From assembly GCF_002917925.1 (NCBI RefSeq), contig NZ_PPFE01000008.1, forward strand, positions 124,001-188,000: a DNA stretch of 64,000 nucleotides. Reading direction: 5' to 3'. Below are positions 9,686-18,850 of this stretch, piece after piece. Both the position numbers and the translations under genes were made by a program. Position 1 is the first letter of the stretch, and each line of letters starts with the position of its first letter. The notes beneath the pieces are model-generated. The model saw only the letters and a list, made by a program, of their open reading frames with translations, was not told the DNA's origin and searched no databases. Origin of the DNA: Roseovarius confluentis. Its GTDB lineage: Bacteria; Pseudomonadota; Alphaproteobacteria; Rhodobacterales; Rhodobacteraceae.

Positions 9686-10773
9686 CCGTCCTCCATGTGC
9701 AGCAGGATGCCTACCGCCAGCATGAAAGACGCAACCGGCGGCGCCCACGCCGCCAGGTAAACCGGGATCTGCCCGTTTTCCCCAAGGATCTGCGCGAAAT
9801 TGCGGATGTAGTGCAGCGTGAAGCCCAGCATCACGGCGATCAGCACCGAAATGCCGGTATTGCTCAACCGCGCGTGCCGCATGGTGAACGCCGCCGCGAC
9901 CATGACCAGTGCCACCAGGAAAAGCGGGCGCGACAACTCCATCTGGAACCACACTGCATAACGGCGTGCGGAAAATCCGGCCTCCTCAAGCTGGTTGATG
10001 AACCCGGGCAGATCCCACAGCGAGATATATTCGGGCTTGCCGAAGCTGTCGATGATGCGGTCCTGCGTCAGGGCGGAGGGCAGTTCCAGCTGCGCCACTT
10101 CCCGTGCCGTCGCTTCGGGGTTCTGACCCAGCGTCAGCTCCCATATCTTGGCGTTTTTCAGCTCCCACTGACCGGCGGCAAGACTGGCGGTTTCAGCCAC
10201 GATCCGGCGTTCCGGCTGTCCCTCGGGCGAAAATTTGATGAACGTCGCTTCGTACAGAGTGGTTACATCCGAACTCGCCCTTGCGGCGTGAATTACCGTC
10301 TGGCCCTCGGCACTGCCCTGGCGCAGCCACAGGCCCTCGGAGGCGATGGCCAGCACGCTGGTGCCACCGCCCATATAGGTGTTGACCACGTTGTTGTAGC
10401 GTTTCGAGGCGGCCGCCACGAGCGGGTTCAACATGGTGATCGAAATGATTCCGATCAGCGCGGCAACGGTCAGCGGCGCCGCCAGGCTGCGCAGGGCCGA
10501 CCGCCCGGCGGCACGCACGACCACCAGTTCAGAGGACCGCGCAAGCCGCAGGAACAACGCCACGGCGGACAGGATCACGACCAGTGGCAGGATCTCGTAA
10601 TTCGCGTGCGGGACATTCAGCAGGACCACGCCAAGCACGTCCATGAACGGCAGGTTCGGAAAATCCTGCAACTCGTCGACAAGGTCGATAAGCGCCAGAA
10701 GGATCACGAAGACCGAGGCGATTGCGACAAAGGTCCACAGGAACTTGCGGGCAAAGTAGTAGTGAAGGATCAC
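9682..10773 (-). CDS. lptG: LPS export ABC transporter permease LptG
   Basis: Inner-membrane permease of the LptB2FG extractor, 363 aa. It begins ILHYYFARKFLWTF with a first transmembrane helix, has further helices near residues 60-120, a periplasmic beta-jellyroll in the middle and three C-terminal helices (SRPLFLVALVMVAAAFTMRHAR, then ISVLIAVMLGFTLHYIRN). Start is a GTG at 10773 that overlaps the lptF stop (GTGA); earlier in-frame codons lie inside lptF. It pairs with LptF; the ATPase LptB is not in this window. Confidence 0.95.
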   Translation of the reverse strand: MILHYYFARKFLWTFVAIASVFVILLALIDLVDELQDFPNLPFMDVLGVVLLNVPHANYEILPLVVILSAVALFLRLARSSELVVVRAAGRSALRSLAAPLTVAALIGIISITMLNPLVAAASKRYNNVVNTYMGGGTSVLAIASEGLWLRQGSAEGQTVIHAARASSDVTTLYEATFIKFSPEGQPERRIVAETASLAAGQWELKNAKIWELTLGQNPEATAREVAQLELPSALTQDRIIDSFGKPEYISLWDLPGFINQLEEAGFSARRYAVWFQMELSRPLFLVALVMVAAAFTMRHARLSNTGISVLIAVMLGFTLHYIRNFAQILGENGQIPVYLAAWAPPVASFMLAVGILLHMEDG

Positions 10774-11930
10774 GCCGCACCCTCCGCCGGGCCGGAGGAA
10801 TCGCTGCGAGCGCCGAACGGCCACAAACGGCGCCAAATGCCGGGATAAGCCGCAATGTACAGCAGGATAATCGTGACCAGCGCTCCCACGCCGGTCGGCA
10901 CGTACATCAGTGGCCAGGCGCTGGCGCTGGCCAGAACGGCGCCCGACACACCACCTTCGACCATCTTGATAAGCACCAAAAGGGTAAAGGCGCCGATGAT
11001 CTGCCACCAGACACCGAAGCGGCTGTAGGTGCCGACCAGGAGTGTTGCAAACCCGATCAATGCAGCGACGATACACATCAGCGCCTGCGCGAACCTGCCA
11101 TGCGCCTCGTAGAGCACTTCGGGCACCGTGCTGCCGGTGGACTCGGCCATCTCAACGGGACGGAACAGAAGATCGCCCGTCAGGGCGAAATCGACCCGGT
11201 TCAGGTTGGTCGGATCGCGGGAAATCAGACTGCTGATATCATACGAAAAATCGTCGAAATGCGTCGTGAAGAGGCGGTTTCCCTCGGCCCGCAGGTTCTG
11301 CGCCAGCCCCTCCACCATCACCAGCTTGGTGCCTCCGCCCTCTTGCACCAGGTAGGCCTGGGTCGAGGTGTAGGTCACCGGAATCTCGGAATTGCGCCTG
11401 TCCGACAGGAAGACATCGCGCAGCTCGCCCTCTGGCGTGATGTCGCGGATGTAGAAGGTGATGCCGGGGGCAGGGTGCAGGAACTCTCCCTCCGTCAACA
11501 GCTTGGCCGTGATGTTCTGGCTGACCTCGGCCTGGCGCAGGCGCAGCTGGCTGAGGCTCTTGGGGATCAGGTAGTGGCTCAGCACCGACATCATCAAGGC
11601 AATTATGATGCCGAAGATCAGAACCGGCCGGATCAGACGCCAGGGCGAGTAGCCGGTCGCCTGCATCACCGTCAGTTCGGATTCCGTAGTCATCCGGTTG
11701 GTCACGTAGACCGCGCCCGCAAAGGTCGCGATAGGAAGCACGACGCCGATCACGCCGGGCAGGGTGAGGGCGGTGAACTCAAGGAATATCCAGGCAGGCT
11801 GGCCATCGCCGATCAACCGGTCGAACATCCGCACCGCCTTGTTGATCCAGAAGATCGACACCAGCACGAGTGCGAAGAACCCGAACAGCACCATGAATTG
11901 CGACAGCATGTACCTGTCGAATCTGGTCAC
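10770..11930 (-). CDS. lptF: LPS export ABC transporter permease LptF
   Basis: 386-aa inner-membrane partner of LptG. It has N-terminal transmembrane helices (FMVLFGFFALVLVSIFWI, then FLEFTALTLPGVIGVVLPIA), the coupling-helix segment RMTTESELTVMQATG that docks on the ATPase LptB, a periplasmic domain around 130-260, and C-terminal helices (LMCIVAALIGFATLLVG). First gene of the minus-strand operon lptF-lptG-lptD-surA-pdxA-rsmA, divergent from pepA. The 172-bp gap to pepA should hold both promoters, but I could not assign boxes with confidence. Confidence 0.95.
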   Translation of the reverse strand: MTRFDRYMLSQFMVLFGFFALVLVSIFWINKAVRMFDRLIGDGQPAWIFLEFTALTLPGVIGVVLPIATFAGAVYVTNRMTTESELTVMQATGYSPWRLIRPVLIFGIIIALMMSVLSHYLIPKSLSQLRLRQAEVSQNITAKLLTEGEFLHPAPGITFYIRDITPEGELRDVFLSDRRNSEIPVTYTSTQAYLVQEGGGTKLVMVEGLAQNLRAEGNRLFTTHFDDFSYDISSLISRDPTNLNRVDFALTGDLLFRPVEMAESTGSTVPEVLYEAHGRFAQALMCIVAALIGFATLLVGTYSRFGVWWQIIGAFTLLVLIKMVEGGVSGAVLASASAWPLMYVPTGVGALVTIILLYIAAYPGIWRRLWPFGARSDSSGPAEGAA

Positions 11931-12102
11931 GCATCCCCCCCGGAATTTAGCAGCATTTCACGGCAAGTTATGCGATTTGACTGCGGGGGAAAACCGTTAA
12001 AGCGACGCGGACCGGCGGTTTGCAGCCGGCACTGGCCTTCCCGCCCGCAAGACGCTACGTCTGGGGACGACAGACAGAAAATTTGCGCGCAAGGAGCATC
12101 AT

Positions 12103-13575
12103 ATGAGCACCCCCGTTTCCGTCACCTTCACCGAGCTGGACCTTGACGCCATTGCCGAAGCAGAAGGCCGCGTGGCGGTGGTGGTCACCCCGAACGGCAA
12201 GATGGGCCCCGGTGCGCGGCGCGTGAACCGGCTCACCAAGGGCGCGGTCAAGCGCCTGTTGGAAAGCGAGGCCTGGGAAAAGACCAAACCCGGGCAGGTC
12301 GTCACGATGGCGTGGCCCACGGGCCTTGCCGCCAAGGCGCTGGACGTGCTGTGCCTGGAACGCGGGGCCGACCCGGTCGAGACGCGCAAGGCCGGTGCCG
12401 CCCTGGGCAAGCTGAAAGGCGAGGCGCCGCTTCTGGTGCTGGCAGGCACTGCGCGGCGGCTGGGCGAACTGGCGCAGGGTATCGTGCTGCGGGCCTATTC
12501 GTTCGACGCACGCAAGTCCGAGCAGCCCGAGGAGCAGGGTCCGGTTTCGATCATGGTCGGCAAGCCGGACGAGGCGACCGAGACGGCGAAATCAGCGCTT
12601 GCCGTTGCCGAGGGCGTGCTTATGACCCGCGACCTGGTGTCTGAACCGGCCAACCACCTGACCACGACGGAATTCGCCAAGCGGATCAAGGAGATGGAGA
12701 GCCTCGGCCTCAAGATCACCATCCTTGAGGAAAAGGACCTTGAAAAACATGGCATGGGGCTTTTGCTCGCCGTGGGGCAGGGCTCGGCGTCACCCACGAA
12801 GGTCGCGGTCATGGAATGGTCCGGCGGGCGAGATGGCGATGCGCCATTGGCGCTTGTTGGCAAGGGCGTGGTCTTTGACACCGGGGGGATCTCGCTGAAG
12901 GTGCCCACGGGCATGGAAGACATGACCATGGACATGGGCGGCGCAGGCGTTGTGACGGGCACGATGCGCGCGCTCGCGCTGCGGCAGGCCAAGGCCAATG
13001 TCGTGGGCCTTGTCGGGCTGGTCGAGAACATGCCGTCGGGTGAGGCCTATCGTCCCGGTGACGTGTTCACCTCGATGAAGGGCGACACGGTCGAGATCAT
13101 CAACACCGACGCCGAGGGCCGTTTGTTGTTGGCCGATGTGCTGTGGTACGCGCAGCAGACCTACAAGCCCGCGGCGATCATCGACCTTGCGACGCTGACG
13201 GGGGCAATGATCATCGCGCTTGGGCATGAAAACGCGGGCGTGTTTTCCAACGACGACAATTTCGCGGACAAGTTCCTGCGCGCGGCCAAGAACGAGGGCG
13301 AGGGCGCATGGCGTTTGCCGCTGAGCGAGGCCTATGACAAGCAGCTCAAGTCCGACATCGCCGACATGAAGAACGTGGGCGGACGCCCCGCGGGGTCGAT
13401 CACCGCGGCGCAATTCCTGCAACGCTTCGTCGAGGAGGGCACGCCGTGGATTCACCTTGATATCGCGGGCGTGGCGCGGGTGACCAAGGACACCGATTTC
13501 GCCCCCAAGGGCTCGACCGGCTGGGGCGTGATGACCCTCGACCGGCTGGTGGCCGATCAATACGAAGGGGAGTGA
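12103..13575 (+). CDS. pepA: Leucyl aminopeptidase (M17)
   Basis: Cytosolic dizinc aminopeptidase removing N-terminal residues, 490 aa, the usual length. Metal and catalytic residues are visible: K254 and D259 in VGKGVVFDTGG, K266, D278 in the MDMGGAG region, and the family signature NTDAEGRLLLADVLWY from 334. The N-terminal macro-like domain occupies about 1-170. ATG at 12103 follows GCAAGGAGC, a good ribosome site. The stop overlaps holC. PepA also acts as a DNA-binding accessory factor in some bacteria; nothing here tests that. Confidence 0.96.
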   Translation: MSTPVSVTFTELDLDAIAEAEGRVAVVVTPNGKMGPGARRVNRLTKGAVKRLLESEAWEKTKPGQVVTMAWPTGLAAKALDVLCLERGADPVETRKAGAALGKLKGEAPLLVLAGTARRLGELAQGIVLRAYSFDARKSEQPEEQGPVSIMVGKPDEATETAKSALAVAEGVLMTRDLVSEPANHLTTTEFAKRIKEMESLGLKITILEEKDLEKHGMGLLLAVGQGSASPTKVAVMEWSGGRDGDAPLALVGKGVVFDTGGISLKVPTGMEDMTMDMGGAGVVTGTMRALALRQAKANVVGLVGLVENMPSGEAYRPGDVFTSMKGDTVEIINTDAEGRLLLADVLWYAQQTYKPAAIIDLATLTGAMIIALGHENAGVFSNDDNFADKFLRAAKNEGEGAWRLPLSEAYDKQLKSDIADMKNVGGRPAGSITAAQFLQRFVEEGTPWIHLDIAGVARVTKDTDFAPKGSTGWGVMTLDRLVADQYEGE

Positions 13576-14030
13576 TGGGCGCGGTCTTTTTCTACCACCT
13601 GACCCGCCGCCCCTTGGAGGCGACGCTGCCGATGTTGCTGGACAAGGCCCGCGGCGCGGGCTGGCGCGTGCTGGTGCGCGGCACGCAGGAGGCGCGGCTG
13701 GACTGGCTGGACGAGAAACTGTGGCTGGGACCCGAGGAGGCGTTTCTGGCGCATGGCCGCTCGGGCGCGCCGCATGACGCCCGCCAGCCGATCCTGCTGG
13801 GCACGGGGGAGGCCACCAACGGGGCCTCCTGCATCATGAGCGTAGACGGCGCCGAGGTCTCACCCGACGAAGTGCAGGCGCTTGAACGGGCCTGTATCCT
13901 TTTTGACGGCAACGACGATCACGCCCTGAACCATGCGCGTGGCCAGTGGAAGGCGCTGACCGGCGCGGGCTGTTCGGCGCAATACTGGTCCGAGGACTCC
14001 GGCCGCTGGGAGAAAAAGGCCGAGGCGTAG
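13575..14030 (+). CDS. holC: DNA polymerase III chi subunit
   Basis: 151-aa HolC-like clamp-loader accessory subunit that links polymerase III to SSB. The N-terminus GAVFFYHLTRRPLEATLPMLL and the middle segments (GTQEARLDWLDEKLW, then ILLGTGEATNGASCIMSVDGAEV) match the family pattern, and the C-terminal QWKALTGAGCSAQYWSEDSGRWEKK is typical. The ATG at 13575 shares its A with the pepA TGA (TGATG); a GTG at 13572 is a possible alternative. The pepA-holC order is conserved in many proteobacteria. Convergent with the retropepsin gene 14 bp downstream. Confidence 0.93.
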   Translation: MGAVFFYHLTRRPLEATLPMLLDKARGAGWRVLVRGTQEARLDWLDEKLWLGPEEAFLAHGRSGAPHDARQPILLGTGEATNGASCIMSVDGAEVSPDEVQALERACILFDGNDDHALNHARGQWKALTGAGCSAQYWSEDSGRWEKKAEA

Positions 14031-14044
14031 GGGCGGCGCGCCGT

Positions 14045-14626
14045 CTAGCGGGTCAGAATCATCCGCCCATCGGAAATCTGAACGCTCGAGAATCGCTCGA
14101 GATAGCTCATGCCCAAGAGAGACTTGTCCAATTCGCCGCCATTGACGGAGGCCGCGATGCCACGATCCTCAAGCGGGCCGATGGTCAGGCTGTCGAGCCG
14201 CACCTGCGCCGTACTGACCGTACCGTTGGCGGTGCCAGCGCGCCCGATGAAAGCGAGATCATCCGTATTCAGGCCTGCGCGTTCGGCATCGGCGCGGGTC
14301 AGCACGATCAGCGTGGCGCCTGTATCCACCACGAAGTCCACGGGCGCCCCGTTCACCTGGGCCGTGACGTAGTAATGACCGTCCAGCGCCCGGCGCAACT
14401 CGATCTGGTCTTCGCCCAAGCTCGTGTAGGATGCGGGGCGTGCGGTGTTGCGGATGTCGCCCCAAAGTCCGACGGCGGCGATGGCGCCCACGAAGATCAG
14501 CCCCCAGACCACCATGTACTGCATGTTCTTGCCCAGCGAGGTCCGGTTCTGCGCAAAGAACCACGCCACGACGGCGGCGCCGAGCAGCACGAGATAGAGC
14601 AGGCGGGCGGTGTCATCTCCGGTCAT
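14045..14626 (-). CDS. Membrane-anchored retropepsin-like aspartic protease
   Basis: 193 aa with two N-terminal hydrophobic helices and a C-terminal single-lobe aspartic protease domain. The active-site motif is VDFVVDTGATLIVL, and a typical second half LDKSLLGMSYLERFSSVQI follows. This is the TIGR02281-type family of clan AA, expected to dimerise and act on the periplasmic side; its substrates are not established. The ATG at 14626 is preferred over a TTG two codons earlier. It is followed on the plus strand by the convergent holC end and preceded by marC. Confidence 0.82.
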   Translation of the reverse strand: MTGDDTARLLYLVLLGAAVVAWFFAQNRTSLGKNMQYMVVWGLIFVGAIAAVGLWGDIRNTARPASYTSLGEDQIELRRALDGHYYVTAQVNGAPVDFVVDTGATLIVLTRADAERAGLNTDDLAFIGRAGTANGTVSTAQVRLDSLTIGPLEDRGIAASVNGGELDKSLLGMSYLERFSSVQISDGRMILTR

Positions 14627-14650
14627 GGTCAAGATATAAGGAGCGGCGCG

Positions 14651-15271
14651 TCAGCCCGCCAGTCCAAATCCCTTGAGCCCGTCCAGCACGAATTGAACGG
14701 CCAGCGCGGCCAGGAGCATCCCCAGCAGGCGGGTGATTACGTTGATGCCGGTTCGCCCCAAGGCACGCTCCAGCAGGCCGGCGGTCAGGAACAGGAGGAA
14801 CACGAGGAGGACCACGCTGAGCATCACGCCGATGACCCAGGCCAGCCCTTCGACTCCGGGTTGCTGTCCGGCCAGCAGGATCACGGTGGTGATAGCGCCC
14901 GGGCCGCCAATCAGTGGAATCGCGAGGGGATAGATCGACGGATCCTCGCGGTCGTCTTCCTCGTCCGCCTGATCCTTGCGCCGCTTGGTGCGCCGTTCGA
15001 ACAGCATGTCGAGCGCGGTCAGGAACAACAGCAGGCCGCCCGCGATGCGGAAGGCGGGCATCGAGATGCCGACGAAGTCCAGCACGGATTCGCCAAAACT
15101 TGCGAAGACGATCAGGATCAGGGCCCCGGCGATGCAGGACCGCAGCGCAATGGCGCGGCGGCGCGACGGGCCGTCGCCTTGAGTCAGCGCCACGAAAAGC
15201 GGGGTCATGCCGATAGGGTCGATGATGACGAAAAGCGCCACCCACGCGGTGATGAGAAAGCTCGGGTCCAT
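14651..15271 (-). CDS. MarC family integral membrane protein
   Basis: 206-aa polytopic inner-membrane protein with about six hydrophobic helices. MarC/UPF0056 hallmarks are visible: FVIIDPIGMTPLFVALT near the N-terminus, FRIAGGLLLFLTALDML, and the PLAIPLIGGPGAITTVILL segment. Despite the name, members are not established drug pumps and their role is unknown. ATG at 15271 begins MDPSFLITAW, the normal family start; upstream in-frame codons extend into an unrelated basic stretch. Located between the retropepsin and ABC-F genes on the same strand. Confidence 0.88.
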   Translation of the reverse strand: MDPSFLITAWVALFVIIDPIGMTPLFVALTQGDGPSRRRAIALRSCIAGALILIVFASFGESVLDFVGISMPAFRIAGGLLLFLTALDMLFERRTKRRKDQADEEDDREDPSIYPLAIPLIGGPGAITTVILLAGQQPGVEGLAWVIGVMLSVVLLVFLLFLTAGLLERALGRTGINVITRLLGMLLAALAVQFVLDGLKGFGLAG

Positions 15272-15317
15272 GCGCCATGGTTTGCGACGGGATGCGGGCG
15301 TTGTAAACCGCCCAGCG

Positions 15318-17183
15318 TCAGTTTTCCGCCGCGTCCAGCCGTTCCAGCGCAGCCATCCACAGCGCCTCGGCCCGGTCGAGACCATCCATCACCTCGGCAT
15401 ACTTGCGCTGCCAGGCTTCCATGTCGTTGGCTTTGGCATCGGCGTAAATCGTGGGATCGGCCAGCTTGGCCGCGATCTTGTCGCGCATCACGTTCAGCTT
15501 TTCCACGCGCTGCTCACAGGCCTTCACGTCTTGCCGCAGTTCGAGAACGGCATCGCGAGAGGGACGCTTGGATTTCGGCGCGGGCTTTTCCGCGGGCAGC
15601 GTTGCCGCGTCTTTTTTCGGCGGCTTCTGGTCCAGCAGGGCGGCGCGATAGGTCTGCAGGTCCCCCTCGTAGGGCTTGACCGTGCCGTCCTTGACCAGCC
15701 ACAGCCGGTCGGCCACCAATTGCAGCAGGTGCATGTCGTGGCTGACAAGGATGATCGCGCCGGTGTAATCGGTCAGCGCCTCGACCAGCGCTTCGCGGCT
15801 TTCGATATCGAGGTGGTTGGTGGGCTCGTCGAGGATCAGCATGTGCGGCGCGTCGGTGGTGGCCAGCATAAGCGACAGCCGCGCTTTTTGCCCGCCCGAC
15901 AGTTTCGCCACCTTGGTGTCGGCCTGTTCCGCGCCGATGCCAAAGCCGCCCAGCCGCGCGCGCAGCTTGGCCTGGCCGTCATCGGGATAGAGGCGGCGGA
16001 TGTGATCGAGCGGGCTTTCGTCGAGATGCAACTCGTCGACCTGGTGCTGCGCGAAATAGCCGACGCGGAGCTTCGAGGCGGCATGTTTCTTGCCTTCGAG
16101 AACCTCGAGTTTTCCGGATAACATCTTGGAAAGCGTGGATTTTCCTTCACCGTTGCGCCCCAGAAGCGCGATCCGGTCGTCCTGGTCAATGCGAAGCGAC
16201 AGGCGCCGCAAAACCGGCACGCCGTCATAGCCCGTGGCCACATTGTCCAGCCTCAGGATGGGCGGCGACAGCTGGTCGGGCTCGGGGAAGGTGAAGCGGC
16301 GCAGCGCGGCCTCTTGCGGGCGCGAGATCGGCTTCATCTTTTCCAGCGCCTTGATGCGGGATTGGGCCTGTTTCGCCTTGTCCGCCTTGTAACGGAAGCG
16401 GTCGACATAGGATTGCAGATGGGCGCGGCGCGCCTCCTGCTTTTTTGCCTCGGCCTCGGCATTTGCAAGCCGTGCGGCCCGGGTTTCTGCAAAGGTGTCG
16501 TAGCCGCCCTGGTAGAGCGTCAGGTTCCGGTCCTCCAGATGCAGGATCGCGCCGACGGCGCGATTGAGGAGCCCGCGGTCGTGGCTGATGACCAGAACGG
16601 TATGGGGATAGCGGGCGAGGTAGCTTTCCAGCCAGAGCGCGCCTTCGAGGTCGAGATAGTTCGTCGGCTCGTCGAGCAGCAGCAGATCGGGCGCGGTGAA
16701 GAGCACGGCGGCCAGCGCCACGCGCATCCGCCAGCCGCCCGAGAAGGCCGAACAGGGCTGGGCCTGTTCCTCGTCGGTGAAGCCAAGGCCCTTTAGGATG
16801 GTCGCGGCACGGGCCTCGGCGCTCCAGGCGTCGATATCGGCCAGCCGCGTTTGGATCTCTGCGATCCGGGTGCCGTCCGTCGAGGTTTCGGTCTCTGCCA
16901 TCAGCGCGCTGCGTTCGGTGTCGGCGGCCAGCACCGTGTCGATCAGCGACACCTCGTTGCCCGGCACCTCCTGGTCGACGCCGCCGATGCGGGCGCGTTC
17001 GGGCAGGGAGATCGTGCCGGTGTCCAGCGGCAGCTCGCCCCGGATCATGCGGAAAAGTGTAGTCTTGCCGGTGCCGTTGCGGCCCACCAGACCCACCTTG
17101 TGGCCTGCGGGAATGACAGCCGAGGCGCCCTCGATCAGGGGGCGGCCGGCGACCGAGAAACTTATGTCTTCAAGACGCAACAT
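15318..17183 (-). CDS. ABC-F family ATP-binding protein
   Basis: Soluble twin-ATPase protein of 621 aa without membrane domains, the ABC-F arrangement. Domain 1 has Walker A GRNGTGKTT, a degenerate signature SGGWRMR and EPTNYLD; an arginine- and lysine-rich interdomain linker follows (KKQEARRAHLQSYVDRFRYK); domain 2 has GRNGEGKST, LSGGQKARLSL and EPTNHLD. The C-terminus is a coiled-coil-like extension (about 535-621). Family members act on ribosomes during stalled elongation. Closest type is probably Uup or YheS; I cannot decide. ATG at 17183 is preferred over a GTG at 17189. Divergent from ndk. Confidence 0.93.
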   Translation of the reverse strand: MLRLEDISFSVAGRPLIEGASAVIPAGHKVGLVGRNGTGKTTLFRMIRGELPLDTGTISLPERARIGGVDQEVPGNEVSLIDTVLAADTERSALMAETETSTDGTRIAEIQTRLADIDAWSAEARAATILKGLGFTDEEQAQPCSAFSGGWRMRVALAAVLFTAPDLLLLDEPTNYLDLEGALWLESYLARYPHTVLVISHDRGLLNRAVGAILHLEDRNLTLYQGGYDTFAETRAARLANAEAEAKKQEARRAHLQSYVDRFRYKADKAKQAQSRIKALEKMKPISRPQEAALRRFTFPEPDQLSPPILRLDNVATGYDGVPVLRRLSLRIDQDDRIALLGRNGEGKSTLSKMLSGKLEVLEGKKHAASKLRVGYFAQHQVDELHLDESPLDHIRRLYPDDGQAKLRARLGGFGIGAEQADTKVAKLSGGQKARLSLMLATTDAPHMLILDEPTNHLDIESREALVEALTDYTGAIILVSHDMHLLQLVADRLWLVKDGTVKPYEGDLQTYRAALLDQKPPKKDAATLPAEKPAPKSKRPSRDAVLELRQDVKACEQRVEKLNVMRDKIAAKLADPTIYADAKANDMEAWQRKYAEVMDGLDRAEALWMAALERLDAAEN

Positions 17184-17315
17184 GCGCACCGCATGCCGTA
17201 TCGGGCCCGCGCCGTCAATCGCAGCTTTTCAATCATGCACCCCCATGCTATCGGGGCGCCGAATGACGGCGCAGACATGGGGTTTGCGCCATGACTTACA
17301 CGAAAAGAGGCTACA

Positions 17316-17738
17316 ATGGCTGTCGAACGCACGCTCAGCATCATCAAACCCGATGCCACCAAACGTAACCTGACCGGCAAGATCAACGCCAAGTTCGAGG
17401 ATGCCGGCCTGCGCATCATCGCGCAGAAGCGGATCCACCTGTCCAAGGCGCAGGCCGGTGTGTTCTACGCCGTGCACGCGGAGCGTCCGTTCTATGACGA
17501 ACTGTGCGAATTCATGGCGTCCGAGCCGGTTGTCGTGCAGGTGCTGGAAGGCGAAGGCGCGATTGCCAAGAACCGCGAAGTGATGGGCGCCACGAACCCT
17601 GCCGATGCGGCCCCGGGCACGATCCGCGCGGAATTCGCGGAATCGGTCGGCGAAAACTCGGTCCACGGTTCTGACGCTCCGGAGACGGCGGCGGTGGAGA
17701 TCGCCTATTTCTTCTCGGGTCTCGAACTGGTCGGCTGA
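17316..17738 (+). CDS. ndk: Nucleoside diphosphate kinase
   Basis: 140-aa enzyme transferring the terminal phosphate of ATP to NDPs through a phosphohistidine. The active site H117 lies in [12 protein letters not shown], and the nucleotide-binding N-terminus [16 protein letters not shown] is canonical. Length is exactly that of bacterial Ndk. The ATG is preceded by AAAGAGG. Monocistronic: the abcF gene is divergent, and a strong intrinsic terminator follows 22 bp after the stop. Confidence 0.98.
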   Translation: MAVERTLSIIKPDATKRNLTGKINAKFEDAGLRIIAQKRIHLSKAQAGVFYAVHAERPFYDELCEFMASEPVVVQVLEGEGAIAKNREVMGATNPADAAPGTIRAEFAESVGENSVHGSDAPETAAVEIAYFFSGLELVG

Positions 17739-17760
17739 CGCAACCGAGACACGAATTCAC

Positions 17761-17795
17761 AAACGGCGTGGTCTTAGGATCGCGCCGTTTTTGTT
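17761..17795 (+). terminator. Intrinsic terminator of ndk
   Basis: An 8-bp perfect stem AAACGGCG (17761-17768) pairs with CGCCGTTT (17783-17790), with a 14-nt loop, and continues into TTGTTT. It is a Rho-independent terminator 22 bp after the ndk stop. Confidence 0.85.
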
Positions 17796-17808
17796 TGCGC
17801 TTGGCGCG

Positions 17809-17934
17809 TCAGATCGCGGCGAAGTCGGTGAAGACCTGCCTGGACACGATCACCTTTGCGCCTTGCGTCACGGTGCTGCGCGGTGTCGGCGCGGGTTTCT
17901 GCGACTTCTGGGGGAGGTCGGGGGTCGTTGCCAT
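17809..17934 (-). CDS. Putative 41-aa small protein
   Basis: Short ORF in the otherwise empty stretch between ndk and the XRE regulator gene. The ATG at 17934 is preceded by AAGGAG at about 7 nt, a near-perfect ribosome site. The product starts MATTPDLPQKSQKPAPTP (a proline- and lysine-rich flexible leader) and ends with a short hydrophobic segment KVIVSRQVFTDFAAI. I do not recognise a family. The rest of the 394-bp gap (17739-18132) holds the ndk terminator and presumably the regulator promoter. Supported by the ribosome site and the gap only. Confidence 0.45.
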   Translation of the reverse strand: MATTPDLPQKSQKPAPTPRSTVTQGAKVIVSRQVFTDFAAI

Positions 17935-18132
17935 TTGCCTGCTCCTTATTATAGGTCAGACCGGCCGAACAGCGCCGACCGGCGCCTGGTTATCAGAGCA
18001 GTGTTTCGGAAAAGACTGTCAGGAATTGGGCCTAAATGTGGCCGGATTGTGGCGAGCCGTGCGAATTTTATATCGTAATTCCGGCCGGGACCGTGCAAGG
18101 GTAAGTTCCGAAACGAGAAAAGTACGAAGAAA

Positions 18133-18765
18133 ATGGCCCCCGGAAAGCTGAATCAGGACCCCCACAAGGTTCGTGAACATCAGGACATGAACCTCGAAAC
18201 CGCCATCGGGCGGGCAGTGCGAGAGTTTCGCAAGGCCCGCAGCATGACGGTGTCGGACCTGTCGGACGTCACGGGCCTGTCCGTCGGGATGCTGTCGAAG
18301 ATCGAGAACGGGGTCACGTCGTCGTCCCTGACCACGCTGCAGGCGCTGTCCACGGCGCTGAGCGTTCCGATCACGGCCTTCTTCCGCCGGTTCGAGGAGC
18401 GGCGCGAGGTGGTGCATGTCAAGTCGGGCGAGGCCGTGGAAATGGAGCGCGCCGGCACACGGGCCGGGCACCAATATAACCTGCTGGGTCATATCGGCGC
18501 CAATAATAGCGGAGTCGTGGTCGAGCCTTATTTGATCACGCTGAACGAGGAATCCGACATCTTTCCCACCTTTCAACACGAAGGGATCGAGATGCTTTAT
18601 ATCCTCGAGGGTGAGGTGGGCTATCGCCACGGCGACCAGAGCTTTCACCTGCGCCCTGGCGACAGCCTGTTTTTCGACGCCGACGCGCCGCACGGCCCGG
18701 ACGAGCTGCTGCGGCTGCCGATCCGTTACCTATCGGTGATCTCGTATCCGCAAGGCGACCGGTGA
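18133..18765 (+). CDS. XRE-family regulator with C-terminal cupin
   Basis: 210-aa transcription factor: an HTH_3 domain at about 25-82 (REFRKARSMTVSDLSDVTGL, then SVGMLSKIENG), followed by a small-molecule-sensing cupin domain at about 110-205 (FQHEGIEMLYILEGEVGYRHG and LRPGDSLFFDADAPHGP). This PuuR/SutR-like layout usually regulates amine or amino-acid metabolism. It sits just upstream of, and in the same direction as, the glutamate-synthase-like operon and is very likely its regulator. A palindrome begins at its stop codon. ATG 18133 is used; an internal ATG at 18187 would remove an 18-aa tail. Confidence 0.88.
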   Translation: MAPGKLNQDPHKVREHQDMNLETAIGRAVREFRKARSMTVSDLSDVTGLSVGMLSKIENGVTSSSLTTLQALSTALSVPITAFFRRFEERREVVHVKSGEAVEMERAGTRAGHQYNLLGHIGANNSGVVVEPYLITLNEESDIFPTFQHEGIEMLYILEGEVGYRHGDQSFHLRPGDSLFFDADAPHGPDELLRLPIRYLSVISYPQGDR

Positions 18766-18785
18766 ATATTCCCCAGAAGAATATT
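18765..18785. promoter_or_regulatory. Candidate operator of the glutamate-synthase-like operon
   Basis: Perfect inverted repeat AATATTC - N7 - GAATATT in a locally AT-rich patch, starting on the last base of the regulator gene and ending 65 bp before the next ATG. A partial copy ATTCCCC follows at about 18788-18794. XRE-cupin repressors typically bind such palindromes next to their own gene. Regulation by the adjacent protein is inferred. Confidence 0.5.
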
Positions 18786-18850
18786 TAATTCCCCGTATTG
18801 CATCTTTCTTATGGTCGTATTAGCGTCTCCGCAACATAGGAGACACTGTC

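Noticed and set aside
13946..15679. 577-aa plus-strand open frame opposite the retropepsin, marC and abcF genes
   Set aside because: No family similarity, composition of a high-GC antisense shadow; three well-supported genes are on the other strand.
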